Source: an uncultured Pelagibacteraceae bacterium (GTDB lineage: Bacteria; Pseudomonadota; Alphaproteobacteria; Pelagibacterales; Pelagibacteraceae). From it: DNA of 64,000 nucleotides. The stretch's first letter is position 1; every line of letters starts with the position of its first letter. The stretch lies in assembly GCA_902543245.1 (NCBI GenBank), contig CACBXQ010000003.1, positions 1 through 64,000 on the forward strand, read 5' to 3'. The position numbers were made by a program, and so were the translations under genes. Below are positions 8,547-20,501 of the stretch, in pieces. The notes beneath the pieces are model-generated. The model saw nothing but the letters and a program-made list of their open reading frames with translations. It made no database searches and was not told the origin of the DNA.

Positions 8547-9468
8547 TATTTAAATTTGAACCTTGTTTGATTTGAGAACCAAGTAAAAATTCGTTTATTT
8601 TTTGAAGCTTTTTCCCTTCTCTTTGAATTTCAATGATTTTTAATGAATTAAATTTACAAAAAACCTCAAGATTATCATTTAAAACTATGCCTGGATTACC
8701 CTTTTTATTACCAAGTTCCGCTTTTAGTATTTTATATCTCTCTCCATTATAAATAAACCATGCTCCAGGAAATGGATTTAATCCATTTATCTTTCCAATA
8801 ATCTTCTCGCCTGTTTCGTTCCAATTGATTTTACCCTCAGATTTCAAAATTTTTTTAGCATAAGTGGCTTCTAGATTATTTTGATCATAAAATGTTACTT
8901 TGTCTTCCAAGATATCATCAATATTTTCTAATAATTTTTCAGATGCTAGAGAAGACAATTTTTCAGATAAAGTTAAAAAATTATCATTATCACTTATTGA
9001 GATTTTGTAATTTTTTGAAACAGGTCCTGCATCTAGCTCATTAATAATTCTCATTATACTAATGCCTGTTTCCTTGTCCAAATTCATTATTGATCTTTGT
9101 ATTGGAGCTGCACCTCTCCATTTAGGTAGTAATGAAGCATGAATATTAATAAAACCTTTTTTTGTTAAACTTAGAATTTCATTTGGAATAATCTTTCCAT
9201 AAGCAACAACTATTGCTAAATCTGCATTTAAATTATTTATAAAATTTATCTCTTCTTGATTGCCGTTTAAATAACTCGGAGATCTCACATCTATACCAAG
9301 TGTTTCTGAGATTCCTTGTACTGGTGAAATATTTAATTGTTGTCCCCTATTTGATTTTTTTGGTGGCTGAGTGTAAACAACACTGACTTGATATCCATTT
9401 TGATATAATTTTTTCAAAATTGGGACTGCAAACATGGGTGTTCCCATAAAGATAATTTTCTTAAGCAT
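8539..9468 (-). CDS. fmt: methionyl-tRNA formyltransferase
   Basis: The 309-residue protein is a standard-length Fmt. It formylates initiator Met-tRNA with 10-formyl-tetrahydrofolate. The N-terminal FMGTPMFAVPILKKLY, the catalytic NIHASLLPKWRGAAPIQR and ELDAGPV are all visible, with a C-terminal tRNA-binding domain (NGLNPFPGAWF). It lies three bases downstream of def, the deformylase acting later on the same modification, so both are probably made from one message. It overlaps truA by eight bases. Confidence 0.96.
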   Translation of the reverse strand: MLKKIIFMGTPMFAVPILKKLYQNGYQVSVVYTQPPKKSNRGQQLNISPVQGISETLGIDVRSPSYLNGNQEEINFINNLNADLAIVVAYGKIIPNEILSLTKKGFINIHASLLPKWRGAAPIQRSIMNLDKETGISIMRIINELDAGPVSKNYKISISDNDNFLTLSEKLSSLASEKLLENIDDILEDKVTFYDQNNLEATYAKKILKSEGKINWNETGEKIIGKINGLNPFPGAWFIYNGERYKILKAELGNKKGNPGIVLNDNLEVFCKFNSLKIIEIQREGKKLQKINEFLLGSQIKQGSNLNNA

Positions 9469-9471
9469 TAT

Positions 9472-9990
9472 CTATACAACGATTCTATCTGGTTTACTCT
9501 TTGTTAATTTTTTGATTATATAATCTCTTTTAAGTTTTGATAAATAGTCAATAAATAATATTCCTTCTAAATGATCCATTTCATGTTGAAGACATGTTGC
9601 TAGAAGTCCATCAGCATCTAATACTTTTTTCTTTCCATTATAATCTAAATATTCAACGGTACATTTATTTGGTCTATCAATTTCTGCAAATTGATCTGGA
9701 ACAGATAAACACCCCTCTTCATATGTTGCCAATTTGTCATTTTTTTTAATTATTTTAGGGTTTACAAAAAATAAAGGCATATTTTTATTCTCTTTTTTTC
9801 CTAAATCTATCACTAAAATTCTTTTAGGCACTCCAACTTGTATAGCAGCTAATCCTATACCATTAGCGTCATACATTGTTTCTAGCATATCGTCCATTAA
9901 ACGTCTTTCATCGTCAGTTACCTTTAAGACAGTCTTAGATATTTGGCGTAGAAATTTGTCTGGTTCAGTTAAAATTTTTCTAATTGTCAT
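9472..9990 (-). CDS. def: peptide deformylase
   Basis: The 172-residue protein is a type 1 peptide deformylase that removes the formyl group from nascent proteins. The three signature motifs are complete: GIGLAAIQVG, EEGCLSVP (metal-binding Cys) and CLQHEMDHLEGILF (the HExxH-type metal site as HEMDH). The ATG at 9990 gives a normal N-terminus (TIRKILTEPD). It is 27 bases downstream of the large exported protein gene and three bases upstream of fmt. Confidence 0.96.
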   Translation of the reverse strand: MTIRKILTEPDKFLRQISKTVLKVTDDERRLMDDMLETMYDANGIGLAAIQVGVPKRILVIDLGKKENKNMPLFFVNPKIIKKNDKLATYEEGCLSVPDQFAEIDRPNKCTVEYLDYNGKKKVLDADGLLATCLQHEMDHLEGILFIDYLSKLKRDYIIKKLTKSKPDRIVV

Positions 9991-10017
9991 ATAAAATAAT
10001 ATTGCTTTATAATAATT

Positions 10018-11775
10018 TTAAACTTTCAATGGCACAACATCTAAAATGATAGAATTTCTTAGTTTATTAATTTTTAGTTTATTCAAAGTCTCAATTATAA
10101 AGTAAAGTGAATCTGATCCTAAATCTTTAATTCTATCTTCTCTTATAAGTTCCACTAATTTCAATAAACTCATTCCTTTTTCATCATTATCAATATATTT
10201 TTGAATTTGCTGAGGTATCTCTGGTTTTGTAATATTATACAAATTTTTATATTTATTAGGTATCTCTATTCCATCTGATCTTAGAGATTCAATTATTATT
10301 ATATCTTTTGTTGAAAAAATATAGTTTTTATCTTTTTTTATAGTATCTTTAAAAATATTCTCTAAATTTTTCTTTGTTTCGTCTAATGTAGATTCTCCAC
10401 TAAAATGTTTTAAAAGTTTTGATTGGTGTATTACTTTGTTGTTTATTTTAATAGATTTTGTGGATATTGAAGAGGATTTTAAGTTTTTATTATAAAATTT
10501 TGTATAATTTGATGGAACCGAGCCCTCATCAATATTCATTAAAAATTTACTAAGTTTTATTTCAAAGGCATTTTCAGTACCCGATTCTTTAAATGACTCT
10601 TTTAAATCTTTTAAAATTGATATTTTTTTAGATGGTTCATCAAAAATTAATGATCCTTGATACAATAATGCCCTTCCTTCAACTGGATGCAATAATTTAT
10701 GTGTCTCACGTAAATTCAAATATTGGTTGATATTAAATAAAAACTTTTCATAAATAGAAAAAAGTTTGTCTTCAGGATAATTCTTATCATGCGTAGCTTT
10801 CTCTAGAGCTAAAATTTTTTCTTTATTTTCTAAATCTAAATCATCTATATTTGATAATAAATTTGCTGAAGCAAGATATCTCCATATAAATTTAGGTGAA
10901 GAGATATTTGGCTCATAAATAAAATCATCATTTAATCTATGGGAAAGGTGAAAATTTAAAATATTTTTATCGTTAATTTCATTTTTTATATTCTCTTCGT
11001 ACCCAATTAATTTATAAACTCTCTGTTCAAAGAAACTGTCTGTAAAACCAGCTTCTTGAAGCAAGTCTAAACGCATAAGACTTTCCTCTATCTTATTTTC
11101 GTTAATTAAACAGTAAATATTAAATTTTACCAAATACTTATTATCTGTATTCAAGTTATTATTAAATATCTTACATGCTTGCTTTAAGTCAGTTTTGGAC
11201 AAGTTATAATCAACATAATATTTAATTAATTCATCATTAAAACTTAAACTATTATTTTTTTCTAAATAAAGTTCAACCAAATTTAGATCGGCATTTTTTA
11301 TCAACCATTTATTTTTAAAACTAATAAATTCATCAAAACTTATATTATTGGTTGGGCTATAAGAATTTGTTAAGAGAGAAATATTTAATATTTTGCTTGA
11401 GTCTTCAGATAAATTTAGTTCAAAAATTTTATTTAATGTTTCTGATAATCTTACTCCATCTGTTTTTTTCCACATATCAATTGACAAATCGTTTATCTCA
11501 GGATCATATATTCCCACAATCTCGTTTTTGTCGGTAAATGAATTGGAATCCTCATTAACAGTAATAACAGTTTTGTCTAAAATCTCTTCTCCTGAGATAA
11601 TAGTATTATTACTAGTGTTTGAAATATCATCTTCGTCAGAAATTTGATTATTATTGTTTGTATTTGCTTTTATATTCCAAATATCAACCGCTTCCTCTGA
11701 ATAAACACTTTTATTTGATATTAGAATTAATAAAATTAGTAAGAGAATGTCATTTAATAACTTTAAAATTTTCAT
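10018..11775 (-). CDS. exported protein of unknown function, helix-rich
   Basis: I do not recognise this family. An upstream frame extension to 11820 exists, but the ATG at 11775 gives a typical signal peptide: MKILK, then a Leu/Ile-rich core, then SVYSEE with a plausible cleavage site, for a 585-residue precursor. A low-complexity Asn/Ser/Asp/Glu linker follows (about residues 35-85). The rest is mostly predicted helix with short repeating hydrophobic patterns and no membrane segment, reminiscent of helical-repeat periplasmic proteins. VDIW near the mature N-terminus and IDMW after the linker form a weak repeated motif. The start lies inside the end of the small membrane protein gene, so the two are likely coupled, and def follows 27 bases later. 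Confidence 0.7.
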   Translation of the reverse strand: MKILKLLNDILLLILLILISNKSVYSEEAVDIWNIKANTNNNNQISDEDDISNTSNNTIISGEEILDKTVITVNEDSNSFTDKNEIVGIYDPEINDLSIDMWKKTDGVRLSETLNKIFELNLSEDSSKILNISLLTNSYSPTNNISFDEFISFKNKWLIKNADLNLVELYLEKNNSLSFNDELIKYYVDYNLSKTDLKQACKIFNNNLNTDNKYLVKFNIYCLINENKIEESLMRLDLLQEAGFTDSFFEQRVYKLIGYEENIKNEINDKNILNFHLSHRLNDDFIYEPNISSPKFIWRYLASANLLSNIDDLDLENKEKILALEKATHDKNYPEDKLFSIYEKFLFNINQYLNLRETHKLLHPVEGRALLYQGSLIFDEPSKKISILKDLKESFKESGTENAFEIKLSKFLMNIDEGSVPSNYTKFYNKNLKSSSISTKSIKINNKVIHQSKLLKHFSGESTLDETKKNLENIFKDTIKKDKNYIFSTKDIIIIESLRSDGIEIPNKYKNLYNITKPEIPQQIQKYIDNDEKGMSLLKLVELIREDRIKDLGSDSLYFIIETLNKLKINKLRNSIILDVVPLKV

Positions 11776-11935
11776 TTGGTATAATTTGTTTAATATCTTT
11801 ACTTGGATATGGAAATTCAATCCTGTCCAACAATATAATAACTAGGAAAAGTATTCCTAAAATCATGGCTAACTTTAATAGAGTTCTATAAATAGAACTA
11901 TTAAGTGCAAAGCTTGTTTTTTTTCTGAATTGCAT
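11750..11935 (-). CDS. small single-pass membrane protein of unknown function
   Basis: The 61-residue frame begins MQFRKKTSFALN, has one strongly hydrophobic helix (about residues 19-40, ending VIILLD) and a short polar tail FPYPSKDIKQIIPNENFKV. Basic residues before the helix and the polar tail after it predict an N-in topology with the tail in the periplasm. Its last 26 bases overlap the start of the exported 585-residue protein, which supports it being a real gene, and the pairing suggests a joint envelope role. I cannot assign a family. It is divergent from aroK. Confidence 0.6.
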   Translation of the reverse strand: MQFRKKTSFALNSSIYRTLLKLAMILGILFLVIILLDRIEFPYPSKDIKQIIPNENFKVIK

Positions 11936-11983
11936 ATAATCTTTATTAATTTCAAATTAAGACATATTTGTGTTTTTTCAATA

Positions 11984-12505
11984 ATGAACTTAATAAAATC
12001 AAAAAAAAATTTAGTACTAATAGGCATGATGGGATCAGGAAAAACACATTTAGGGGCTAATTTGGCAAAGAAATTAAATTATGAATTTTATGATACAGAT
12101 CATTTGATAGAAAATCATACAAATTTAAAAATATCTAAAATTTTTAATGATTTTGGAGAAAAATACTTCAGAGATATAGAACAAAAAATAACATTAGATA
12201 TTTTAAAAAAAAGAAATAGTGTAATATCTTTAGGTGGAGGTGGTTTCTTAAATCATACAATAAGAAAGTTCACTAGAACATCCTGTATTACTATCTGGCT
12301 TAAATGGAACTCAAGCACATTAATTGAAAGATTAAAAAGAAATAAAAATAGACCAATCATATCTAATATGGATAATTTAGAGATAAAAAAATTAATAAAA
12401 AAAAGATCAAAAATCTACTCTAAATCTGATATTAAAATTAATTGTGAAAAAAAGGAAAAGAAAGAAATTATCAACAAAATAATTAATATATATGAAAAAT
12501 TATAA
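11984..12505 (+). CDS. aroK: shikimate kinase
   Basis: The 173-residue product from ATG 11984 is a P-loop shikimate kinase acting in the chorismate pathway. An in-frame ATG at 11930 would add 18 residues with no family counterpart and would overlap the divergent gene, so 11984 is preferred. Motifs are GMMGSGKTHLG (Walker A), DTDHLIE (substrate Asp), a conserved Arg in EKYFRDIEQ, and SLGGGGF. The lid has RNKNRPI. It overlaps aroB by 14 bases, pairing steps 5 and 2 of the pathway as in many proteobacteria. Confidence 0.94.
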   Translation: MNLIKSKKNLVLIGMMGSGKTHLGANLAKKLNYEFYDTDHLIENHTNLKISKIFNDFGEKYFRDIEQKITLDILKKRNSVISLGGGGFLNHTIRKFTRTSCITIWLKWNSSTLIERLKRNKNRPIISNMDNLEIKKLIKKRSKIYSKSDIKINCEKKEKKEIINKIINIYEKL

Positions 12506-13598
12506 AATTTTAATTAAAACTGATCAATCCTTTTATCCAGTTATTATTGGAAAAAATATTTTAATTAATGTTTCTAGTATTTTAAAAAAAAACAAAATTT
12601 TTTTTCAAAAATGTTTAATTGTATATGATAGCAATGTGCCACAGACTGCTTTAAATATCTTAAAGCAAAAGCTAAAAAATAAAAATGTTTTTGTTTACAA
12701 GCTTAAATCAAGTGAAAAGGTAAAGAATATAAATACTGTAAATAAAATACTTAATTTCACACTAAAACAAAAATTTCATAGAACAGATTTAATTATCTCT
12801 GTTGGGGGTGGAATAATCAGTGATATTGCAGGTTTTGTATCTAGTATTTATAAAAGAGGTATAAATTTTGTAAATATGCCTACAACTCTACTATCACAAG
12901 TAGATGCTTCAATAGGAGGAAAAACAGGTGTAAATTCAACTTATGGAAAAAATCTTATTGGATCTTTTTACCAACCAAGATTAGTTTTATCCGATATATT
13001 ATTTTTAAAATCACTTCCAAAGAGAGAAATAATTTGTGGTTATGCTGAAATTTTAAAACATGCATTTATTAGAAATAAAAAAAAATTTTTATTTTTGGAT
13101 AAGAACCTAAAAAAAATATTTCATATTGATGAAAAAATTATGTCAAAAACAATATATGAAAGCTGTAAAATTAAGAAAAGTATAATTGAAAAAGATCCTC
13201 TAGAAAAGAATTTACGAAGAATACTTAATTATGGACATACATTTGGACATGCATTTGAAGCTAATTTGAATTACTCAAAAAAACTTAATCATGGGGAAGC
13301 TGTTTTATTAGGAATGTATTGTGCAAATAATTTTGCATATAAAAAAAATATTATTAATAAAAATGATTTTAATATTATCGAACAACATTTTGCAAAATTT
13401 AACTTATCAAATAAATTAAAAAGAATTGCGAAAAGAAGAAATCTTTCTAGGATTGTTAATTATATGAAATCTGATAAAAAAAATTATAATAATAAAATCA
13501 ACTTAATTTTGCTAAATAAAATTGGGTCTGCAAAAATTAATAACACGTACAAAACTATGGAGATAGAATCTTTTTTAAATCTATTGATTAATCGATAA
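12492..13598 (+). CDS. aroB: 3-dehydroquinate synthase
   Basis: The 368-residue protein is full-length AroB, which converts DAHP to 3-dehydroquinate using NAD and a divalent metal. The NAD-binding ISVGGGIISDIAGF and the active-site MPTTLLSQVDASIGGKTGVN are clear. Metal ligands appear in GYAEILKH, NYGHTFGHAFE and the following LNHGEAVLLGM. It starts within aroK and its 3' end overlaps the convergent BolA-like gene by 18 bases. Confidence 0.96.
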   Translation: MKNYKILIKTDQSFYPVIIGKNILINVSSILKKNKIFFQKCLIVYDSNVPQTALNILKQKLKNKNVFVYKLKSSEKVKNINTVNKILNFTLKQKFHRTDLIISVGGGIISDIAGFVSSIYKRGINFVNMPTTLLSQVDASIGGKTGVNSTYGKNLIGSFYQPRLVLSDILFLKSLPKREIICGYAEILKHAFIRNKKKFLFLDKNLKKIFHIDEKIMSKTIYESCKIKKSIIEKDPLEKNLRRILNYGHTFGHAFEANLNYSKKLNHGEAVLLGMYCANNFAYKKNIINKNDFNIIEQHFAKFNLSNKLKRIAKRRNLSRIVNYMKSDKKNYNNKINLILLNKIGSAKINNTYKTMEIESFLNLLINR

Positions 13599-13844
13599 TT
13601 GAATTGAATGAATGTGAGTTTTTAACTCATCTGATATGGATTTATAAATAATTTTATTTGCTTCAATCTTACTTAAAGATTTTAACTTTTTTGACTTTAC
13701 TGTTATCTTTAAATGGAACTTATCCTTATCATTGCCTTTATGGTTCTTATGTAAAAAACTTTTATCTTCAATAAAAATTTGCTCTAAATTTACTGCTTCT
13801 TTTATTTTTTTTTCAACTAATATGACTAATTGATTAATTTTCAT
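13581..13844 (-). CDS. BolA-family protein
   Basis: The 87-residue protein has the BolA layout: an N-terminal helix ending in VEKKIKEAV, a middle strand with the conserved HKNHKGN-type His, DKFHLKITVKSKKL, and the helix ending in YKSISDELKTHIHSIQLSI. BolA proteins work with monothiol glutaredoxins in Fe-S cluster trafficking and iron signalling; some also bind DNA. It stands alone, convergent with aroB (18-base overlap) and divergent from the J-domain gene. Which BolA subgroup it belongs to cannot be told here. Confidence 0.85.
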   Translation of the reverse strand: MKINQLVILVEKKIKEAVNLEQIFIEDKSFLHKNHKGNDKDKFHLKITVKSKKLKSLSKIEANKIIYKSISDELKTHIHSIQLSINQ

Positions 13845-13867
13845 AAATGTTATTAATAATATACTTT

Positions 13868-14386
13868 ATGAAAAATATTTGCGACTGGAATAATTGTAAA
13901 GAATTGGGAGAGTATAAGGCTCCAAAAGAGAAAGATAATAGTAAGGATTATAGATTACTATGTATTAAGCACATAAAGGAATTTAACAAAAATTGGAATT
14001 ATTTTTCTGGCATGAATGAAGATGAAATTTTAAATTTTTTGAAGTCCGATATGACTTGGCACAAACCAACTCAAAGTTTTACCTCATCTGATAATTTTTT
14101 TAAAGTTTTGTGGAAAAATGCTTTAAATGAAAAAATAGATATTAATCAAAAAATTGACGAATATAAGACTAATAAACTTAATTTTGATCATAATGATATT
14201 AAATCATTCGAAGTATTAGGTGTGCCAGTAGGATTAAAATGGGCTAAAATTAAGATTAAATTCAAAAAACTTGTCAAAATATTTCACCCTGATATTAATG
14301 CTGGTGATAAAAATAATGAAGAAAAACTCAAACTAATAACTTTGGCTTATACACAATTAAAAAAAACTTACAGAGGAAAAAATTGA
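13868..14386 (+). CDS. J-domain (DnaJ-like) protein
   Basis: From ATG 13868 this gives 172 residues; an ATG at 13847 would add seven residues overlapping the divergent gene's start. The N-terminal part has a Cys/His pair arrangement (CDWNNCKELGEYKAPK then CIKHIKEFN) that could bind metal. The C-terminal third is a J-domain: FEVLGVPVGLKWAKIKIKFKKLVKIFHPDIN with the HPD motif that stimulates Hsp70. Its stop overlaps the TTG start of cobS (TTGA), so it is translationally linked to cobS and cobT. It may serve as an Hsp70 adaptor for that complex; this is inference from position. Confidence 0.85.
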   Translation: MKNICDWNNCKELGEYKAPKEKDNSKDYRLLCIKHIKEFNKNWNYFSGMNEDEILNFLKSDMTWHKPTQSFTSSDNFFKVLWKNALNEKIDINQKIDEYKTNKLNFDHNDIKSFEVLGVPVGLKWAKIKIKFKKLVKIFHPDINAGDKNNEEKLKLITLAYTQLKKTYRGKN

Positions 14387-15357
14387 CTTTAAATTTAAAT
14401 ATTAAACCTGATATTAAAATAAACACAAAACAACTGTTTGGAATTGATTCAGATCTTGAAATTGAAGCATTCTCACAAAAAAATGAGTATGTTCCTGAAA
14501 TTGATAAAACTTATAAATTTGATAGAGACACAACTTTAGCAATACTTTCTGGTTTCCTTTTTAATAAAAGAGTTCTTGTGCAAGGATATCATGGGACTGG
14601 AAAATCAACACACATCGAACAAATTGCTGCAAGACTAAACTGGCCTTGTATTCGTGTAAATCTAGATAGCCATGTTAGTAGAATTGACCTAATTGGAAAG
14701 GACTCAATTGTATTAAAAGATAATAAACAAGTAACAGAATTTAAGGAAGGTATCTTGCCTTGGTCAATACAAAATCCAGTTGCTTTAGTTTTTGATGAAT
14801 ATGACGCTGGAAGACCAGATGTTATGTTTGTAATTCAAAGGGTTCTTGAAGCAGAAGGAAGCTTTACGTTATTAGATAAAAATAAAGTAATTAAACAAAA
14901 TAAATATTTTAGATTATTTGCAACAACAAATACCGTAGGTTTAGGTGATACCACAGGATTATACCATGGCACTCAGCAAATCAACCAAGGCCAAATGGAT
15001 AGATGGAATATTGTTACAACGCTAAACTATTTGAGTTTAGAAAAAGAAATGGAGATCATATTAGCAAAAAATAAAAATCTAAATAATCCAAAAGGTAAAG
15101 ACAAAATAGCTAATATGATTAAAGTTGCTTCTTTAACAAGGAAAGGTTTTATAGCAGGAGATATTTCAACTGTAATGAGTCCAAGAACAGTATTACACTG
15201 GGCCGAAAATTCACAAATATTTAAAGATGATGGTTACTCATTTAGAGTAACATTTTTAAATAAATGTGATGATGCAGAAAAAAATATCATTGCTGAATAT
15301 TATCAAAGATGTTTTGGTGAAGATTTACCAGAATCATTGATTAACATTCAAATATAA
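14383..15357 (+). CDS. cobS: CobS-type AAA+ ATPase (cobaltochelatase subunit homologue)
   Basis: The 324-residue protein is a MoxR-like AAA+ ATPase matching CobS. Walker A is QGYHGTGKSTH (about residues 67-77), Walker B is ALVFDEYDAG, and sensor-type FATTNTVGLGDTTGLYHGTQ is typical of CobS. With CobT and the large CobN subunit it drives ATP-dependent cobalt insertion in aerobic B12 synthesis. The start is TTG at 14383, overlapping the J-domain gene's TGA. No CobN or other B12 gene is in the window, so a chelatase role here is unproven. Confidence 0.88.
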   Translation: MTLNLNIKPDIKINTKQLFGIDSDLEIEAFSQKNEYVPEIDKTYKFDRDTTLAILSGFLFNKRVLVQGYHGTGKSTHIEQIAARLNWPCIRVNLDSHVSRIDLIGKDSIVLKDNKQVTEFKEGILPWSIQNPVALVFDEYDAGRPDVMFVIQRVLEAEGSFTLLDKNKVIKQNKYFRLFATTNTVGLGDTTGLYHGTQQINQGQMDRWNIVTTLNYLSLEKEMEIILAKNKNLNNPKGKDKIANMIKVASLTRKGFIAGDISTVMSPRTVLHWAENSQIFKDDGYSFRVTFLNKCDDAEKNIIAEYYQRCFGEDLPESLINIQI

Positions 15358-17151
15358 ATGAACAAAGAAGACAGTCTTAAAGAAAAATTTAAACAAGCAT
15401 TAATATCAACTGCGAAAGTTATATCAGATGATATACTTATTAAAAAAAGTACTGGCAAAAACTCTTTAAATAAATTTGACTCTATCAAGGTAGAAGAACT
15501 TAGCGAAAAAAAAGACTTTATTAGATCAAGAGCAGAAATGGATTCCTCTGCATTAAAAAAAAGATTTTCAGATAATTCTATTTATCAGAGTAATTTACCT
15601 CAAAATACAACATACAGATCACTTTATAAAATATCTGAAAAAATAAGATTTGAAATGGTCGGTTCTAAAATGCTTAAAGGTATTGAAAAGAACTTTAAAG
15701 ATAATTATCAAATAAATATTGATAATAAGAAAGATAAAGATAATGAAATTAAAAATCGTGAAGATACAAGTGTTGAAAAGGCATTTGAGTTATACATGTT
15801 AAAGAAATTTTTTAAGACTGAAATGAACAATTATTCAAATAAAATTCTAAGCTACTGGGAAAAAGATTTTGATGAATGTATATCAAATCATATTGATTTT
15901 TTTAATAAAAATATTGAAAATCAAGAAGTTTATAATAGAAAATTTTCGGAAATCATTGAGTCAATGAACCTTATTGATAATAATGATGATACAGAAAACA
16001 ATGAGTCCGAAGAAAATCAGAATAATGATGACAATAATAAAACAAATAATGATGAGACAGATAAACAAAATGAATCGCAGAGTGAACAAGACCAAATATC
16101 TGTAGATGATAGTTTTGATGTTAATGAGTTCAGAATGGATGAAAGTTCAATGGAGTCCGAAGGAAATGAACAAAACGTTGAGCAAGTAAATCAGAAAATT
16201 TCATTAGATACAATTAATAAAGATTATAAAATTTTTACTGAAAAATTTGATCAAGTTGAGAAGGCAGAAAAATTAGAGTCAAATGAAGAAATAAAAAAAC
16301 TAAGAAAAAATTTAGATCAACAATTAATAAGCTTTCAAGATATAATAACAAAGCTAGCAAATAAACTTCAAAGAGAACTTCTTGCTAAACAAAACAGATC
16401 ATGGGAATTTGATTTAGAGGAAGGTTTACTTGATAGTGCAAAATTAACTAGAGTGATAATTGATCCGTATAATTCTTTGTCCTTTAAAAAGGAAAAAGAT
16501 CAGGATTTTAAAGATACAGTAGTTTCATTGTTAATAGATAATTCTGGATCGATGAGAGGTAGGCCTATTACAATTGCTGCTTTATGTGCTGATATATTAT
16601 CAAGAACTCTCGAACGTTGTTCTGTAAAAGTAGAGATACTTGGTTTCACAACAAAAAACTGGAAAGGTGGACAAAGCAGAGAATATTGGAACTCAAATAA
16701 AAAACCAAAAAATCCTGGAAGACTAAACGACTTAAGACACATTATTTATAAGAATGCGGATACACCCTGGAGGCAATCAAAAGTTAATCTTGGTCTAATG
16801 CTGAAAGAAGGTTTGTTAAAAGAAAATATTGATGGTGAGGCAATTTCTTGGGCATTTAACAGATTAAAAAAAAGAAGAGAGGAAAGGAAAATATTAATGG
16901 TTATATCTGATGGTGCTCCAGTCGATGATTCTACGTTATCAGTTAATTCCGGTGACTATTTAGAAAAACACCTCAAAAAAGTTGTAAAATTTATTGAGGA
17001 TAAAAGTGAAATAGAAGTACTAGCTATAGGCATCGGCCATGATGTATCTAGATATTATAGCAAAGCAATTAAAATATCTGACGTGCAAGAATTAGGAGAT
17101 GTGATGATTAGAGAATTGAGTGATTTATTTAAAAGTAAAAAACTAAATTAA
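15358..17151 (+). CDS. cobT: CobT-type VWA protein (cobaltochelatase subunit homologue)
   Basis: The 597-residue protein has the three-part CobT layout: an N-terminal helical region, a highly acidic Asn/Asp/Glu linker (about residues 200-280), and a C-terminal von Willebrand A domain with the metal-site motif [12 protein letters not shown] and later [13 protein letters not shown]. CobT partners the CobS ATPase ring. It directly abuts cobS. The [15 protein letters not shown] and WRQSKVNLG segments are CobT-like. It overlaps the convergent kinase gene by four bases. Confidence 0.9.
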   Translation: MNKEDSLKEKFKQALISTAKVISDDILIKKSTGKNSLNKFDSIKVEELSEKKDFIRSRAEMDSSALKKRFSDNSIYQSNLPQNTTYRSLYKISEKIRFEMVGSKMLKGIEKNFKDNYQINIDNKKDKDNEIKNREDTSVEKAFELYMLKKFFKTEMNNYSNKILSYWEKDFDECISNHIDFFNKNIENQEVYNRKFSEIIESMNLIDNNDDTENNESEENQNNDDNNKTNNDETDKQNESQSEQDQISVDDSFDVNEFRMDESSMESEGNEQNVEQVNQKISLDTINKDYKIFTEKFDQVEKAEKLESNEEIKKLRKNLDQQLISFQDIITKLANKLQRELLAKQNRSWEFDLEEGLLDSAKLTRVIIDPYNSLSFKKEKDQDFKDTVVSLLIDNSGSMRGRPITIAALCADILSRTLERCSVKVEILGFTTKNWKGGQSREYWNSNKKPKNPGRLNDLRHIIYKNADTPWRQSKVNLGLMLKEGLLKENIDGEAISWAFNRLKKRREERKILMVISDGAPVDDSTLSVNSGDYLEKHLKKVVKFIEDKSEIEVLAIGIGHDVSRYYSKAIKISDVQELGDVMIRELSDLFKSKKLN

Positions 17152-18419
17152 ATTTTTTTTAGGTCAGAATTTTTCCAGACTATTTCAATCTTTGCTCCAC
17201 CATATTTTTTTGAATTTTTAAATTTAAGGTCAGCATAATTTTTTTCTAGAAGTGTTTTTCCTATAAATATTCCAAGACCAAGGCCCGATTTATATTCATC
17301 TACATCTTTTAAATATGGTTGCCCAATTTTATTTAATATTTCTTTAGAAAGACCTTTGCCATCATCTTCTATCAAAACTTTTGTAAAGTTTATATCTCCC
17401 ACAAGAGTAATATAAACTTTTTTTTTTGAATATTTATTTGCATTACCTATAAAGTTTCTCAAACCATATATAATCTCTATAGAATTGTTTATCTTTTCTT
17501 GATATGCATCTTTATCAAAATTAAATAAAAAAATTTTATCAGAAATTTCTTCAAAAGACTTAATTATTTCAATAATGGAAGTTTCAATTGTTATGTTTCT
17601 AGTTATAAAATCATCTTTGGTAATTGGATCTAAAGTCAGTTTTTTTAATATTTGATTACATCTTTGAATTTGACTAACTAATAATTCCAAGTCTTTTTTC
17701 ACATTTATATCATCTTTAAACTGTTCTAGTAAATCTTGGGCAATTATTTTAATTGTTGAAAATGGTGTTCCAAAAGAATGTGCGGCGGCGGCGGCCTGAC
17801 CTCCTAATGACAATAATTCATGTTCTTTTGCCATAATTTCCTCCATTTTGTTTAGAGCTTCTTTTCTTATTCTAGCTTCTGCTCCAAATTTAAGTCCAAA
17901 ATAGTTTAAAAAAATTAGACCAATAAATAAAGAAAAAGGTATAGAATAATAATAGTAATCACTTACAATAAAACTCTCGCTTAAAGGCCATGGTAAATCA
18001 AAATGAAAAAAAGTAAGTAAAAAGATTAGTAGTGTTGTCTGTGAAACAAGTAAAAAATTTGTTTTAATATCTAGGTTGGTTGAAGAAAAAACACAAGGTA
18101 ATATTAAAAAAATTACAAAAGGATTCGATACTCCTCCTGTAAGAAATAATAAAAATCCCAACTGATAAATGTCTAAATTTAATATTAAAAAAGATAATTT
18201 ATTTGATAAATAAGTACCCTTATAAAAAAAAAATAAATATAAATTTGAGAATACCCCAATTAAAATGGCTATGTTTGAGAGAAAAAAATTGAACTTAAAA
18301 TTAAAATAGAAGTATACTACGTATACGGTTATTAACTGACCTAAAATTGCGATCCATCTTAAATTAACATATGTAGGCTTGTATAGTGAGTGATATTTAG
18401 AATCTTCAAAAAAACTCAT
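17148..18419 (-). CDS. regB: RegB/PrrB-type redox sensor histidine kinase
   Basis: The 423-residue protein has about six N-terminal membrane helices (to about residue 173) and a cytoplasmic kinase. The RegB ubiquinone-binding heptapeptide GGxxNPF is present (residues 95-101, GGVSNPF). The histidine box is [15 protein letters not shown] with His214, where RegB usually has HELGTP. Cys254 in QRCNQIL matches the redox-active Cys position of RegB. The ATPase domain has [21 protein letters not shown] and GLGLGIF. In other alphaproteobacteria RegB phosphorylates RegA to control respiration and fixation genes; no regA is in the window. It follows gyrB by three bases. Confidence 0.85.
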   Translation of the reverse strand: MSFFEDSKYHSLYKPTYVNLRWIAILGQLITVYVVYFYFNFKFNFFLSNIAILIGVFSNLYLFFFYKGTYLSNKLSFLILNLDIYQLGFLLFLTGGVSNPFVIFLILPCVFSSTNLDIKTNFLLVSQTTLLIFLLTFFHFDLPWPLSESFIVSDYYYYSIPFSLFIGLIFLNYFGLKFGAEARIRKEALNKMEEIMAKEHELLSLGGQAAAAAHSFGTPFSTIKIIAQDLLEQFKDDINVKKDLELLVSQIQRCNQILKKLTLDPITKDDFITRNITIETSIIEIIKSFEEISDKIFLFNFDKDAYQEKINNSIEIIYGLRNFIGNANKYSKKKVYITLVGDINFTKVLIEDDGKGLSKEILNKIGQPYLKDVDEYKSGLGLGIFIGKTLLEKNYADLKFKNSKKYGGAKIEIVWKNSDLKKI

Positions 18420-18422
18420 TAT

Positions 18423-20480
<2,058 letters not shown>

Positions 20481-20501
20481 TTAATTTTTTTGGAAAAGAA
20501 A

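Noticed and set aside
11930..11983. N-terminal extension of shikimate kinase
   Set aside because: The extra residues have no counterpart in AroK and overlap the divergent gene; ATG 11984 gives a normal start.
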